This document shows positions 9,046 to 18,431 of a stretch of DNA of 64,000 bases, one piece after another. The stretch is from NCBI RefSeq assembly GCF_900447215.1, contig NZ_UFYA01000001.1, forward strand, positions 1,116,001 to 1,180,000, given 5' to 3'. Source of the DNA: Dermatophilus congolensis. Lineage in GTDB: Bacteria; Actinomycetota; Actinomycetes; Actinomycetales; Dermatophilaceae. Numbering within the stretch: the stretch's first letter is position 1; every line of letters starts with the position of its first letter. The translations under genes were made by a program, and so were the position numbers. The notes beneath the pieces were generated by a model. It had not been told where the DNA came from, did no database searches, and was given only the letters and a program-made list of their open reading frames with translations.

Positions 9046-11040
9046 GTGCGAATCCGGCACCTATCTGTCGCAACCGCTATAGCTTTACTGGCCCCCATGG
9101 TGACAGTGGTATCGCCTGGCATTTTTGATGCTTCCGCTGATCCAATTCCCGTGTCTACAGAAAAAACTGAAGTTGCTCTTCAAGCCCCCGAGGCCACCGC
9201 GGGTACCGGAAAAGCATTGACCGCCCGCGATAAAAAGCTGGCCCAAGAACAAGCCGCAACGGCAGAGCTATCCCCAGCAGCAAAGAAAAACCCACACGTG
9301 CTGGAAATCTCCCCGGAACAGAAAGTTCCCGCACCTCTGACAGTTATGGGTGTGACATGGAAAGCCGGAACCGGCACCGATGTTGTCGTCCAATACCGAC
9401 TGCGCACCGCAGCAGGGTGGGGCGAGTGGAAAGCTGTTGAAGCAGAATCCGGTGAAGAAAAAGCCGACCCCAATGCTTCATCGACCCGTGCTGGGAGTGA
9501 CCCCATCGTGGTCACTGAAGCCACCCACGCCCAAGTTCGCACCCTCGGCCCTGTCGGACAAGACACGGTAGACGCCAAACTCAGCCTCATCGACCCCAAC
9601 GAATCACCGGCCGACTCCACCGTCGGAACTGTGGCTCCTGGCAGCGCAGCAGCCGCAGTGAACCGCCCCTGGATCAACTCCCGTGCCGCCTGGGGGGCTG
9701 ACGAATCGTTGCGCCGTAATGCACCCAGTTACGGCGTCGTCCGCGGAGCAGTGATACACCACACGGAAGGGACTAACAACTACAGCCAATCCCAGGTACC
9801 TGCCATCCTGCGCGGAATCTATGCCTTCCACGTCAAAGACCGTGGCTGGAGCGACATTGGCTACAACTTCCTTGTCGACAAATGGGGACGTATTTGGGAA
9901 GGCCGTGCTGGCGGCACCAACAGCGCTGTTGTCGGTGCACACGCATACGGCACTAACAGCGTCACCACCGGCGTCTCCGTGATGGGTAACCACAGCCAAG
10001 CGCCCATCTCTAACGCAGCCGTTAACGCCGTTGAGCGAGTTATCGCCTGGAAAGCATCTATCCACGGTTTCAACCCGCAAGGCACCCAAACCATCTACGG
10101 GCGCACCTACCCAGCAATCGTTGGACACCGTGACGTCGGCGCCACCGAATGCCCCGGGGACTACTTCTACTCACGGCTACCGCAAATCCGCCGAGATGTT
10201 GCCCGAATGGTGCGCAATGGAAACGGCAGCAACGGAGTTCCCGGAGGTGTCTCTCGCCCTCCGGCACCGGCTCCGGCGCCAGCCCCCAAACCGCCGGTGT
10301 CAACCCCTGGTAACCAACTTGTAGGCGCAGCTGATGTGATCATGCGCGGCACCTCAAACGCCCTGTTTGCCTCCGCCTACACCGGCAATGACCTGGCCTT
10401 CGCCCGCAAGATCCACAGCGGCAACTTCGCCTCCTATGGCAGCGTCGTTGCCGCTGGAGACCTCAACCGCGACGGTCGCGGTGATGTCCTGGGCGTAGAC
10501 CACAAAGGGCGGATGTACCTGTTCACCGGAAAAAACGACGGCACCTTGGCCAACGGCCGCCAGGTCGGGCACGGGTGGGCCGCAATGCGCTCACTAACCG
10601 CCGGAGCCGATTTCACCGGCGATCGCATCCCCGACATGCTCGCCACCAACCGCAGTGGACGGCTCTACCTCTACCCCGGTAAAGGCAACGGCACCTTCCA
10701 CCGTGCCCGACCAATCGGATCAGGCTGGCACACGTTCAAACAAATCATGAACATGGGTGACTGGAGCGGTGATGGAAAAACAGATGTCATCGGCGTCCGC
10801 AACGACGGACGTGCCTTCCTGTACACCGGCAGCGGCACCGGCAAGTTCAGCAGCAAAGCCATCCCACTCGATGGCTACTACGGGGCCATGCGTTCCCTGA
10901 CCCCCTTGGTCGGCAAGGCAGCTTTCGTGGGAGTAGACAAAGACGGCATCGGTTTCCTCATCAAGAAGAACGGCGCCAGAGGAACCACCATCAACATCAC
11001 TACCCCCAACTTCATTGGACTAACCGTCTACAGCGGCTAG
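9046..11040 (+). CDS. Secreted peptidoglycan amidase with C-terminal FG-GAP/VCBS-type repeats
   Basis: A 664-aa exported protein. Residues 1-32 form a signal peptide (RIRH, then a hydrophobic core, then ASA). A Lys/Glu-rich linker and a beta-rich region lead to an amidase_2/PGRP domain at about residues 207-395. Its zinc ligands are His238 (HHTEG), His361 (GHRD) and Cys369, with the YNFLVD tyrosine conserved. This domain hydrolyses the N-acetylmuramoyl-L-alanine bond. After a Pro-rich hinge, about residues 428-664 hold FG-GAP-like repeats (GDLNRDGRGDVLGVD, GDWSGDGKTDVIGV), which usually form a calcium-binding propeller. GTG is chosen because of GAGGAG at 9032-9037. Confidence 0.9.
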   Translation: MRIRHLSVATAIALLAPMVTVVSPGIFDASADPIPVSTEKTEVALQAPEATAGTGKALTARDKKLAQEQAATAELSPAAKKNPHVLEISPEQKVPAPLTVMGVTWKAGTGTDVVVQYRLRTAAGWGEWKAVEAESGEEKADPNASSTRAGSDPIVVTEATHAQVRTLGPVGQDTVDAKLSLIDPNESPADSTVGTVAPGSAAAAVNRPWINSRAAWGADESLRRNAPSYGVVRGAVIHHTEGTNNYSQSQVPAILRGIYAFHVKDRGWSDIGYNFLVDKWGRIWEGRAGGTNSAVVGAHAYGTNSVTTGVSVMGNHSQAPISNAAVNAVERVIAWKASIHGFNPQGTQTIYGRTYPAIVGHRDVGATECPGDYFYSRLPQIRRDVARMVRNGNGSNGVPGGVSRPPAPAPAPAPKPPVSTPGNQLVGAADVIMRGTSNALFASAYTGNDLAFARKIHSGNFASYGSVVAAGDLNRDGRGDVLGVDHKGRMYLFTGKNDGTLANGRQVGHGWAAMRSLTAGADFTGDRIPDMLATNRSGRLYLYPGKGNGTFHRARPIGSGWHTFKQIMNMGDWSGDGKTDVIGVRNDGRAFLYTGSGTGKFSSKAIPLDGYYGAMRSLTPLVGKAAFVGVDKDGIGFLIKKNGARGTTINITTPNFIGLTVYSG

Positions 11041-11100
11041 TCGCGACACGAACTCCGGTACGCCTCACCTTCCTTGCAGGGCCGAACGCATGAGCCGAAC

Positions 11101-12069
11101 ATGTTTTTCATGAACAGCTCCGCGTCCGGCCCTGCCCCACACTCAGGAACAGTCGTGGATCTGACAAAATACGCATGGTTATCCATCGCCGCCGCGCTGG
11201 GAACTATGGCACTCAAAATCTTGGCTTGGTGGATGACCGGCTCAGTCGGTCTGCTCTCCGACGCACTCGAATCGTCCGTCAACCTTGTCGCCGCGATCAT
11301 TGCGCTCATCAGCTTGCGCGCAGCCGCGATGCCCGCCGACGCCAACCACCACTACGGCCACAGCAAAGCTGAATACTTCTCCGCCGCTGTCGAAGGCATC
11401 ATGATCTTCGTCGCCGCCACAGCTATCTGCTTCACCGCCACCCAACGCCTACTTGATCCCAAACCCCTGGACAACATCGGCCCCGCCCTAGCTATCTCCC
11501 TGGTGGCAGGAGCAATCAACGGTGCCGTGGCTCTCATCCTTATCCGCGCCGGTAAAACTCACCGATCACTCACTCTCACCGCTGACGGCCGCCACCTCAT
11601 GACCGACGTGTGGACCTCCGTGGGGGTTGTCGTCGGCGTAGCTCTAGTACTTGTCACCGACTGGGAAATCCTTGACCCGATCGTGGCCCTCGCCGTCGGC
11701 ATCAACATCATCATCACCGGATGGAAACTCATTAAAGAATCCATCGACGGCCTCATGGACGTCTCCTGGCCCAAAGAAGAAAACACCCGTCTAGCCGAAA
11801 TCGTCGCCGCCCTCACCCCAGCACCCACCGCTGCCCACGCCCTACGCACCCGAGAAAGCGGACAGCAACGCTTCACCTCCATGCACCTACTCGTTCCCGG
11901 CACCTGGACTGTGAAACGCTCACACGACCTCGCCGAAGAAATTGAAAAAGCGATCCGCGCCGAGTTCGGTGAAGTGACCATTTCTATCCATATTGAACCC
12001 AGCGAAGACCCCCGCTCATACGACGACTACGAACACGAAGTCACCATTCCCACAGAGCCGATGCCCTGA
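11101..12069 (+). CDS. Cation diffusion facilitator efflux protein
   Basis: A 322-aa inner-membrane transporter of the CDF family, which exports Zn2+, Fe2+ or Co2+ against protons. Six membrane segments lie within about residues 25-215. The family motif HHYGHSKAEYFSA lies after the second segment and HLMTDVWTS before the fifth, and both carry metal-site His/Asp residues. A cytoplasmic alpha/beta domain follows and ends with SIHIEP. No clear ribosome site marks the start; ATG 11101 or 11110 are both possible. The metal cannot be told from the sequence. Confidence 0.88.
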   Translation: MFFMNSSASGPAPHSGTVVDLTKYAWLSIAAALGTMALKILAWWMTGSVGLLSDALESSVNLVAAIIALISLRAAAMPADANHHYGHSKAEYFSAAVEGIMIFVAATAICFTATQRLLDPKPLDNIGPALAISLVAGAINGAVALILIRAGKTHRSLTLTADGRHLMTDVWTSVGVVVGVALVLVTDWEILDPIVALAVGINIIITGWKLIKESIDGLMDVSWPKEENTRLAEIVAALTPAPTAAHALRTRESGQQRFTSMHLLVPGTWTVKRSHDLAEEIEKAIRAEFGEVTISIHIEPSEDPRSYDDYEHEVTIPTEPMP

Positions 12070-12093
12070 CCGGTTACACACCGGCCAGGGCAT
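12061..12093. terminator. Convergent terminator, CDF gene / hsp70
   Basis: Arms 12061-12073 and 12081-12093 pair over 12 of 13 positions with a 7-base loop. The hairpin overlaps the CDF stop codon and lies 8 bases before the hsp70 stop, so it can serve both converging transcripts. Confidence 0.65.
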
Positions 12094-12100
12094 CTAGCCA

Positions 12101-13651
12101 CTACACCTGCGTAGCAGTCTTCTCACCTTTGAGCTCATACGTGCGCGAAAAACCCGTGTCTTGATCGCTCAACGTCACCGACACAATGCCGTGACGGTCA
12201 ATGGTGTACCGCTCCTCAATGAGCGGCCCGATCTCCGTACGCTCAACCGGCACCGCAGCAACACTGCCAGGAGATTCATTCTCCATAGCTTGCAACGCCG
12301 CATCGAAGGGAAAAACCACTTCCGCGAACGGCACGATCTGCCCACGCGGCCCGCCGAACTCATCCAACGTCCCGTACTCAACGAAACGGAACCAACCGGC
12401 GTTATGCGCGGCCCGATAGGTACGGCTCACCGACACATCACTGTGCCGATCGACCAACACACTGCGATCTACCAGAGGATCAAAGGACACCTGACGGCCA
12501 CCATCACCTTCACGGAACACGCCAAAGCCACGCGAAAGACGATCCGACAGCGAATACCCCGCGCCCTCGTCGGCAGCAATCGCCAACCCAATAGCAGTCG
12601 AGGCTGCCGGGTAAGGGGAACGGAACACACGCCGACCAAACTGCGCTTTGACCAGCCTGGGCACCAGTGGCAACCCACTAGCACCGCCTACCAAATAAAT
12701 GCCAGCAACTTCTGAATCGGTCAACGCTTCATGGTCAAGGCCACCGACCAGTGGCGCCATAGCCTGGATTGTTTTCTTCACCAACGGGGCAACCTCTTCA
12801 TAGAAATCCGCCACCGTCACTGTGACCGCAGCGCCATCAACCTCAAGAGGGATCCGTTTGCTCTGCGGAGACAAATGCTCCTTGGCGTCCCGACAGTCCT
12901 CCAGCAGCTGGGCATACACCTTGGCTCCCAATTCTTCACGGGTACGACCAGCAGCACGCATTGCGCAACGAGCCAATCCCGCATCGAAATCGTCACCACC
13001 GACGGTGTTCAATCCCGTCGAGTCCATCACCTGATGGTCGGTGCCATCAGCATTGACCAATGAAGCATCAAACGTCCCACCTCCCAGGTCGTACACCACC
13101 ACCCGGGAACGGCGCGAGTTCAACGTGCGGCTTTGCCCGTGCGTGAACTCAAAACCAGCAGCTGAAGGCTCATTGATCATTCCTGTCACTGTGAAGCCAG
13201 CCGCACGGAAAGCCTCCAAGGTCAGGTAACGCTGTGGGCCGTGTGCGTGCGCCGGAACAGCCAACACGGTGTCCAACATTCCAGGGCCACCTGCTGACAC
13301 ATCTGCTGCAATCGAAGACTTCGTCGCCAATGCTTCCCGCAATGCCTGCGCATAGCCCGTCAATACGTCAATGAGAGGGACCTCGCGGTCACCAATACAC
13401 ACCGGCGTCGCTGCAAACACATCAGGGCTAGCCAAAAGGCGCTTAAAAGAACGCGTCAAACGTGCACCATCCGCTGCTGCCTCCAATGCAGCAAACCCAT
13501 ACACCAAACCATCCGACGTATCAGCCACCACTGACGGGAAATGACAGTGCGGCTCATCATCAGCATCGAAGAAAGAGACGACCGGGTAGTTCCCTCGGTC
13601 CGCGTAAGCAACAATTGTTCGAGTAGTTCCAAAATCGATGCCAAGAGTCAT
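12101..13651 (-). CDS. Hsp70 family protein
   Basis: A 516-aa protein with the actin-like ATPase of Hsp70: GIDFGTTRTIVAYAD at the N-terminus, NEPSAAGFEF, and the phosphate loop DLGGGTFDASL near residue 195. The C-terminal part is shorter than the substrate domain of DnaK (about 640 aa in total), and no lid or acidic tail is visible. No dnaJ or grpE is adjacent, so this is probably one of the solitary Hsp70 relatives common in actinobacteria, with unknown clients. It diverges from the hydrolase gene at 13740. Confidence 0.85.
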   Translation of the reverse strand: MTLGIDFGTTRTIVAYADRGNYPVVSFFDADDEPHCHFPSVVADTSDGLVYGFAALEAAADGARLTRSFKRLLASPDVFAATPVCIGDREVPLIDVLTGYAQALREALATKSSIAADVSAGGPGMLDTVLAVPAHAHGPQRYLTLEAFRAAGFTVTGMINEPSAAGFEFTHGQSRTLNSRRSRVVVYDLGGGTFDASLVNADGTDHQVMDSTGLNTVGGDDFDAGLARCAMRAAGRTREELGAKVYAQLLEDCRDAKEHLSPQSKRIPLEVDGAAVTVTVADFYEEVAPLVKKTIQAMAPLVGGLDHEALTDSEVAGIYLVGGASGLPLVPRLVKAQFGRRVFRSPYPAASTAIGLAIAADEGAGYSLSDRLSRGFGVFREGDGGRQVSFDPLVDRSVLVDRHSDVSVSRTYRAAHNAGWFRFVEYGTLDEFGGPRGQIVPFAEVVFPFDAALQAMENESPGSVAAVPVERTEIGPLIEERYTIDRHGIVSVTLSDQDTGFSRTYELKGEKTATQV

Positions 13652-13739
13652 GCCAGGAGCTTAACGACGCAGGCCACACACCCACTCTCCCGGCCCTGCC
13701 ACCAATCAACTACAACAACAGGGGAGTAGCGTTCATCAC

Positions 13740-14627
13740 ATGACCGGAGCACCACGACGCCCCCGAGACAGAATCAGCAACGCGCTCCGCAACCGAAACC
13801 GCGTCGCCCCCATCAGCCTGCGCGTTATCGGCAACGGCCCCACCGTCTTGCTCGCCACCGGCCTAGGCCTAGCAGCCCACACCTTCAACGACCTCACCAG
13901 ACAACTCACCAAAGACCACACCGTCATCACCTTCGACCGTCCCGGCCTCGGACACCTATCCGACATGCCCCGCCACGACCCGCCCACCCTCAACGACGAG
14001 ATCAACCGTGTCGTCACCGCTCTGGAAATGGCCGAACGACGAGGAGCGCCTCTACCTGCCACCATCGTCGGCCACTCTTGGGCGGGATTCATCGTTGAAG
14101 CCGTGGCCCGTACCCACCCGGATCTGGTCGCTGGCGTCGTCATCCTCGACGGCAGTATCGAACCCGACCTACCCGTCCCCGCGCGCAGGCGCCGCATGCT
14201 CCTACGCCTAGGCAGATTCCTCATCCGCTACTCCGTGCCACACAGCCCACTACGCCGCTTCGGTGCAGCCTGCATCGAAGATGCCGCCTACCTGGATTTA
14301 GCCACCGAACTGCACCGCCTCCGCGCCGAAAAATCTCTCCCCGCCATCCCCGTACATCTCCTCGTCGCGGTGTGGCACAGACTCCTGCCACACAACCGCA
14401 ACTGGATTAAGCAGCAACGCGACCTCGCTGAAACCCTCAACACCGAAAACCCCCGCCACAACCTCGTCACCGTCCAAGTTGTCCAATGGGCCGGACACCA
14501 CCTCGCAGGCTGGGCCCCCACAACCGTCGCCGAGGCTATCCGCAACGTTGAAAGCACCCACAACACCGAAAAACAAGCAACACAGCAATTCCGCCTCGAA
14601 CGGAACGAGATGCCCCCACAGCGATAG
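13740..14627 (+). CDS. Alpha/beta hydrolase
   Basis: A 295-aa alpha/beta-hydrolase fold protein. The nucleophile elbow GHSWAG holds Ser113, the oxyanion strand is VIGNGPTVLLATGLG, and the candidate catalytic His lies in WAGHHLAGWAP near residue 253. There is no signal peptide. The ATG lies 88 bases from the divergent hsp70 start, and the stop is 17 bases before sppA, so it is probably in an operon with the protease. The substrate cannot be predicted. Confidence 0.82.
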   Translation: MTGAPRRPRDRISNALRNRNRVAPISLRVIGNGPTVLLATGLGLAAHTFNDLTRQLTKDHTVITFDRPGLGHLSDMPRHDPPTLNDEINRVVTALEMAERRGAPLPATIVGHSWAGFIVEAVARTHPDLVAGVVILDGSIEPDLPVPARRRRMLLRLGRFLIRYSVPHSPLRRFGAACIEDAAYLDLATELHRLRAEKSLPAIPVHLLVAVWHRLLPHNRNWIKQQRDLAETLNTENPRHNLVTVQVVQWAGHHLAGWAPTTVAEAIRNVESTHNTEKQATQQFRLERNEMPPQR

Positions 14628-14644
14628 TCACTTACCGTCGAACT

Positions 14645-16414
14645 ATGGCCTCACTGCGACAGCTCCTCGACAAACTCCCCATTGACGACGCACTCCTGCG
14701 CCGCATCCCTATCCCAGGCACTTCTGGCAACGTCATCCTTGAAATAGACGCTGCTCGTGGTCTGACCGAAACTGCACCCACCAACCCCCTGGAAATCCTT
14801 TCCCAACGCACCACGCCCCGCCTATGGGAAATCATCTGCGGTCTGCGCGACGCAGCCCATGACGATAAGGTCGTTGCCCTTGTCGTCCACGCTGCAGGTG
14901 TCTCCATGAACATGGAGCTTGCCGACGAACTCACCCGCGCCATCCGCCGCTTCCGCGAAAGCGGAAAACCCACCCTCGCCTGGGCGGAGGCAATGGGCGA
15001 AAACAACTCATCCCTCACCGAGCTACTCATCGCATCCGCCTGTGAACACATCTGGCTCCAACCCAGCGGCCTCATCTCACCAGTAGGCACCTCGTTGACC
15101 AGCCCATTCTTCAATGACGCCCTCAACCGAATCGACGCTAAACCCGAATTCGATGGCCGTAAAGAATACAAGAGCGCCGCTGACGCCCTCACTGAACGCC
15201 GCTTCACCGACGCTGACCGCGAGCAATACCAAGCCATCCTCGACAGCGGCATCGATGCCGCCTTCGAAGAAATCGCCGCCGGTCGCGGTATCGAATTAGA
15301 TTCTGCCCGCAGCATCCTCGACGCTGGGTTCCTCACCCCCGAACAAGCCAAAGAAATCGGCCTGATCGACCACATCGGATACCGCGACGAGGCCTACAGC
15401 TGGCTATACGAGCGCTTGGAAGACCCCCAGCGGGAGCGCACCACCACCCGATATGTTGAACGCTACGACCACTCGGCTATCCGCAACGCTCTCCAACGCA
15501 AACGCGGCAAACGTAACGTGGCGCTCATCACCGCGCACGGCCCCATTCACCTAGGCCGTTCCAACCCTGGCCCTCGCGGTCACAGCATCGGATCCGATGA
15601 CCTCGGCGCTGCCCTGCGCCACGCAGTCAATGAAAAAGTTGAAGCCGTGGTGCTGCGCATCAACTCCGGTGGAGGATCCGCTACCGCCTCAGACACCATC
15701 CGCCGCGAAGTAATGCAGGTCCGCGAAGCCGGGATCCCTGTCATTATCTCCATGGGGCAAGCAGCTGCATCTGGTGGCTACTATATTTCCTCAGCTGGCA
15801 CCGAAATCGTGGCTGACCCGCACACACTCACTGGCTCCATCGGCGTGATCGCTGGGAAAACCAGTGTCGGTAAAAGCCTGGAACGTATCGGCGTCACCCA
15901 CGACTCCATAACCCGAGGCCGGCACGCGACCTTCCTGTCCGTTTTTGACGCTTTCGACAAGGATTCCCGCCAAGAACTGGGCCGTCTTTTGGACATTGTG
16001 TATGACGACTTCATCAGTAAAGTCGCTGAAGGGCGAAACATGCCAGTCGATGAAGTCGAAAAACTCGCCCGCGGCCGCGTGTGGTCTGGCCGGGATGCAC
16101 ACACCCACGGACTCGTCGATCACCTTGGTGGTTTGGACGAAGCTGTCGATCGAGTCGCTTTCCGACTCGGTGTCACACGTGCAGAGATCGATGTGACGCC
16201 TATGCCAAAGACCGGTCCGTTCGACCGATTCTTCCCCACAGACAACATGGACACCCCTGTGGCAGCGAACGCGTCTTTGCTTGGGACTGCACTAGCACAG
16301 GATCTTCGCGGTGTTATCGGCAGCGGGGGAGAGACACTCTTGTCTCAGGCGGTTGAACTGCTCGGCCTGAACTCTGAAGGGCTACTACGCGCTTCCTTGC
16401 CGCAAATCCGATAA
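14645..16414 (+). CDS. sppA: Signal peptide peptidase SppA, 67K type
   Basis: A 589-aa S49 serine protease of the long, duplicated SppA type. It degrades cleaved signal peptides at the membrane. The catalytic Lys is in the N-terminal half (KEYKSAAD, about Lys176) and the catalytic Ser in the C-terminal half (AAASGGYYIS, about Ser376), as in E. coli SppA. No clear N-terminal membrane anchor is seen, which is unusual for E. coli-type SppA but common in actinobacterial copies. It lies just downstream of the hydrolase gene and ends at a strong convergent terminator. Confidence 0.88.
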   Translation: MASLRQLLDKLPIDDALLRRIPIPGTSGNVILEIDAARGLTETAPTNPLEILSQRTTPRLWEIICGLRDAAHDDKVVALVVHAAGVSMNMELADELTRAIRRFRESGKPTLAWAEAMGENNSSLTELLIASACEHIWLQPSGLISPVGTSLTSPFFNDALNRIDAKPEFDGRKEYKSAADALTERRFTDADREQYQAILDSGIDAAFEEIAAGRGIELDSARSILDAGFLTPEQAKEIGLIDHIGYRDEAYSWLYERLEDPQRERTTTRYVERYDHSAIRNALQRKRGKRNVALITAHGPIHLGRSNPGPRGHSIGSDDLGAALRHAVNEKVEAVVLRINSGGGSATASDTIRREVMQVREAGIPVIISMGQAAASGGYYISSAGTEIVADPHTLTGSIGVIAGKTSVGKSLERIGVTHDSITRGRHATFLSVFDAFDKDSRQELGRLLDIVYDDFISKVAEGRNMPVDEVEKLARGRVWSGRDAHTHGLVDHLGGLDEAVDRVAFRLGVTRAEIDVTPMPKTGPFDRFFPTDNMDTPVAANASLLGTALAQDLRGVIGSGGETLLSQAVELLGLNSEGLLRASLPQIR

Positions 16415-16422
16415 CTAACCAC

Positions 16423-16454
16423 ACCCTGGTGCCTCCTGCCGGAGGCACCAGGGT
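16423..16454. terminator. Convergent terminator, sppA / rlmC-like
   Basis: A perfect 14-bp stem (16423-16436 with 16441-16454) has a TGCC loop between the two converging stop codons. Confidence 0.8.
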
Positions 16455-17659
16455 TAATCGGTCATCTCTGTTCTGGTCAGCAGTACCATCACTTCACAAT
16501 GATCTGACTGCGGGAACATGTCGAAAATGCGGGCTCGCTCAATCCGCCACGAAGTCATCACAGCCAGGTCTTCTGCCAGCGTGGCTGCCTGGCAACTCGA
16601 ATACAGCACTCGTTGCGCACCAGAGCCTTCCAGTACGCGTGCCAACTCTGACCCCAACCCACGGCGAGGCGGGTTCACCACAACTAGGTCAGGAACGCAA
16701 TCCTGTTGCCCCACCCACTGCCGTGCATCTGCCGCCACAAAAGCGACACCGCTCAACCCAGTGTCCTGTGCCGTTCGTTTTGCCGCTGCGACCGCTTCGG
16801 CAGAGACTTCGACGCCCACTACTGATTCCACAACGGCGGTAAGCGCTAACGCGAACCCACCAACTCCGCAATACAAATCCCAGGCGTGTTTAGCGCCGAT
16901 ATCGTGAGCCCACCGCACGGCTTGCTGATACATGTCAGCAGCGATCTCGCTGTTAGTTTGGAAGAAACTTTTCACCCCTAGCTCTAGGGTGAGTCCAGGT
17001 AGGCGCATCGGTAAGGTGGATTCGGGGGTGAGGATCCATTCCTGCTCTCCCTCGAGGACCGCTTTATGTTCCGGTAGAACATTCACGGATACCACACGCA
17101 CATGGGGGAGTTGTTCGGTAAGTACGGGAAGCGCTGCACGCAGAGCAGATACGGACCTCTCGGAGCGCACCACGAAACGCACCATCAGTTCACCGTCAGG
17201 ATTAACGGTGATGAGCACATTCTTCAGTTCGCCTGAACGTTTCGGAACGTCGTAGGGGGCCAGGCCACAGGCTGTGATCATCGCGGTCACTGCCCCGAAA
17301 GCATTTTCGATACGGGGGTCAATCAGTGCGCAATGACGCAGGTCAACAGGGCGGCGATCACGGTCCAAGATACCGAGCGTGGGGGCGTGAGTAGTGCCTC
17401 CAACAACCATCTTGGCTTTATTTCGAAATCCGCTGGGGGAGTGGTAGACGGGTTCCTCCCAAGCATATCCCTCCGGGGCAGTATATGGGGCTAGCAGTGC
17501 CTGGATGCGCGCCTGCTTGCTTGCTATCTGGTCTCGATGCGGTATCCCCAGCATGGTGCAGGAACGGCATTCGGCTGCGGTGTAGTAGTCGCATGAGAGG
17601 GGGTCCAGATCGCGCTTGGCTTGGCGCAAGAGGATTGAGGCAGGGTCGGGTCGGGTCAC
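16454..17659 (-). CDS. RlmC-like 23S rRNA uracil-5 methyltransferase
   Basis: A 401-aa SAM-dependent RNA m5U methyltransferase of the RumA/RumB/TrmA family. N-terminal cysteines in CDYYTAAECRSC resemble the 4Fe-4S ligands of RumB (RlmC), which modifies U747 of 23S rRNA. The SAM-binding motif is DLYCGVGGFAL, the NPPRRG motif is present, the catalytic Cys is in YSSCQ, and the general base is in SDHCEVMVLL near the C-terminus. The assignment to U747 rather than another uracil is by similarity. It is transcribed toward sppA. Confidence 0.85.
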   Translation of the reverse strand: MTRPDPASILLRQAKRDLDPLSCDYYTAAECRSCTMLGIPHRDQIASKQARIQALLAPYTAPEGYAWEEPVYHSPSGFRNKAKMVVGGTTHAPTLGILDRDRRPVDLRHCALIDPRIENAFGAVTAMITACGLAPYDVPKRSGELKNVLITVNPDGELMVRFVVRSERSVSALRAALPVLTEQLPHVRVVSVNVLPEHKAVLEGEQEWILTPESTLPMRLPGLTLELGVKSFFQTNSEIAADMYQQAVRWAHDIGAKHAWDLYCGVGGFALALTAVVESVVGVEVSAEAVAAAKRTAQDTGLSGVAFVAADARQWVGQQDCVPDLVVVNPPRRGLGSELARVLEGSGAQRVLYSSCQAATLAEDLAVMTSWRIERARIFDMFPQSDHCEVMVLLTRTEMTD

Positions 17660-17785
17660 CCCGAGATTCTACGGAGCGCCCCAGCGAATCTCACCTATCG
17701 CGACAAGGCCTAGAATAGAAGGGAATTCGGTTCATGACTGTGTATGAGTGGCAGTGGTGCCGGGTCACCAGAGAAGGGACTCTCT

Positions 17786-18397
17786 ATGCATTCGCAGGCA
17801 ACGAGTCGCCTCGTCGCCGAACATATGCCCGGCCTTGGACAACATGTGCACCGCTATGACCCGGCATTTCTTATCGTGGCCTGTGAGCGTTCGTTCGCGG
17901 TGTCTGCGGAGCAGGCGTGGAAGGCCCTTACTGATGATTCGGCAGCTCCACAGTGGATTGGCCCTCGCAGCACGAACAACAACACTGGCCGTGTTGACAT
18001 TCTTCTCACGCAGGAGAACCCCTCACCATGGCTGACGTTTACCATCAAGGATGCTCAGCCTGGGCGCAGTATCACGCTGGCGCTGGATGCATCCAAAGGT
18101 GAGCGTGTTTCTCCTCATCACATCACGTTTACTCTTGATTCGGATCCTCGTGATGTTGTTCCTGGATGCACGATCACAGTGATGCAGTCATATACGTGCG
18201 CGCAGACGCTTGAGCAGCGGGGCCCGTTGTGGGAGTTCTATCTCGATCGTTTGGCGTGCGTAATAGAGGGGGGCGATGCAAGCCAGGTGAGGCTGCATCC
18301 GTATTACCTTCCGGGGTTGGTGCCGCACTATCGAGGCATTCTTCGACAGGCTATTCGCAATGGTGGTGACCGCATAAAAAACCGCGACCTCCCCTAG
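17786..18397 (+). CDS. SRPBCC-family protein
   Basis: A 203-aa protein that looks like an SRPBCC/AHSA1 (START-like) fold. Evidence is the opening strand ACERSFAVSAEQAWKALTDDSAAPQWIG followed by alternating strands and a long C-terminal helix. Members bind hydrophobic ligands or assist other proteins, and no ligand is predictable. ATG 17786 is chosen because GAAGGGA precedes it by six bases; an in-frame start at 17744 would add 14 residues. A TAGAAT at 17711 may be the -10 box. Its last codons overlap the hairpin that ends the opposite gene. Confidence 0.65.
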   Translation: MHSQATSRLVAEHMPGLGQHVHRYDPAFLIVACERSFAVSAEQAWKALTDDSAAPQWIGPRSTNNNTGRVDILLTQENPSPWLTFTIKDAQPGRSITLALDASKGERVSPHHITFTLDSDPRDVVPGCTITVMQSYTCAQTLEQRGPLWEFYLDRLACVIEGGDASQVRLHPYYLPGLVPHYRGILRQAIRNGGDRIKNRDLP

Positions 18398-18412
18398 GTG
18401 GAGTGGTCGCGG
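18382..18412 (-). terminator. Intrinsic terminator of the DUF2207-like gene
   Basis: CCGCGACC (18382-18389) pairs with GGTCGCGG (18405-18412). Reading the minus strand, the stem is followed by six T residues, a textbook intrinsic terminator. It also overlaps the end of the SRPBCC gene. Confidence 0.8.
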
Positions 18413-18431
18413 CGTGGTGGCGTGTGGCTGT

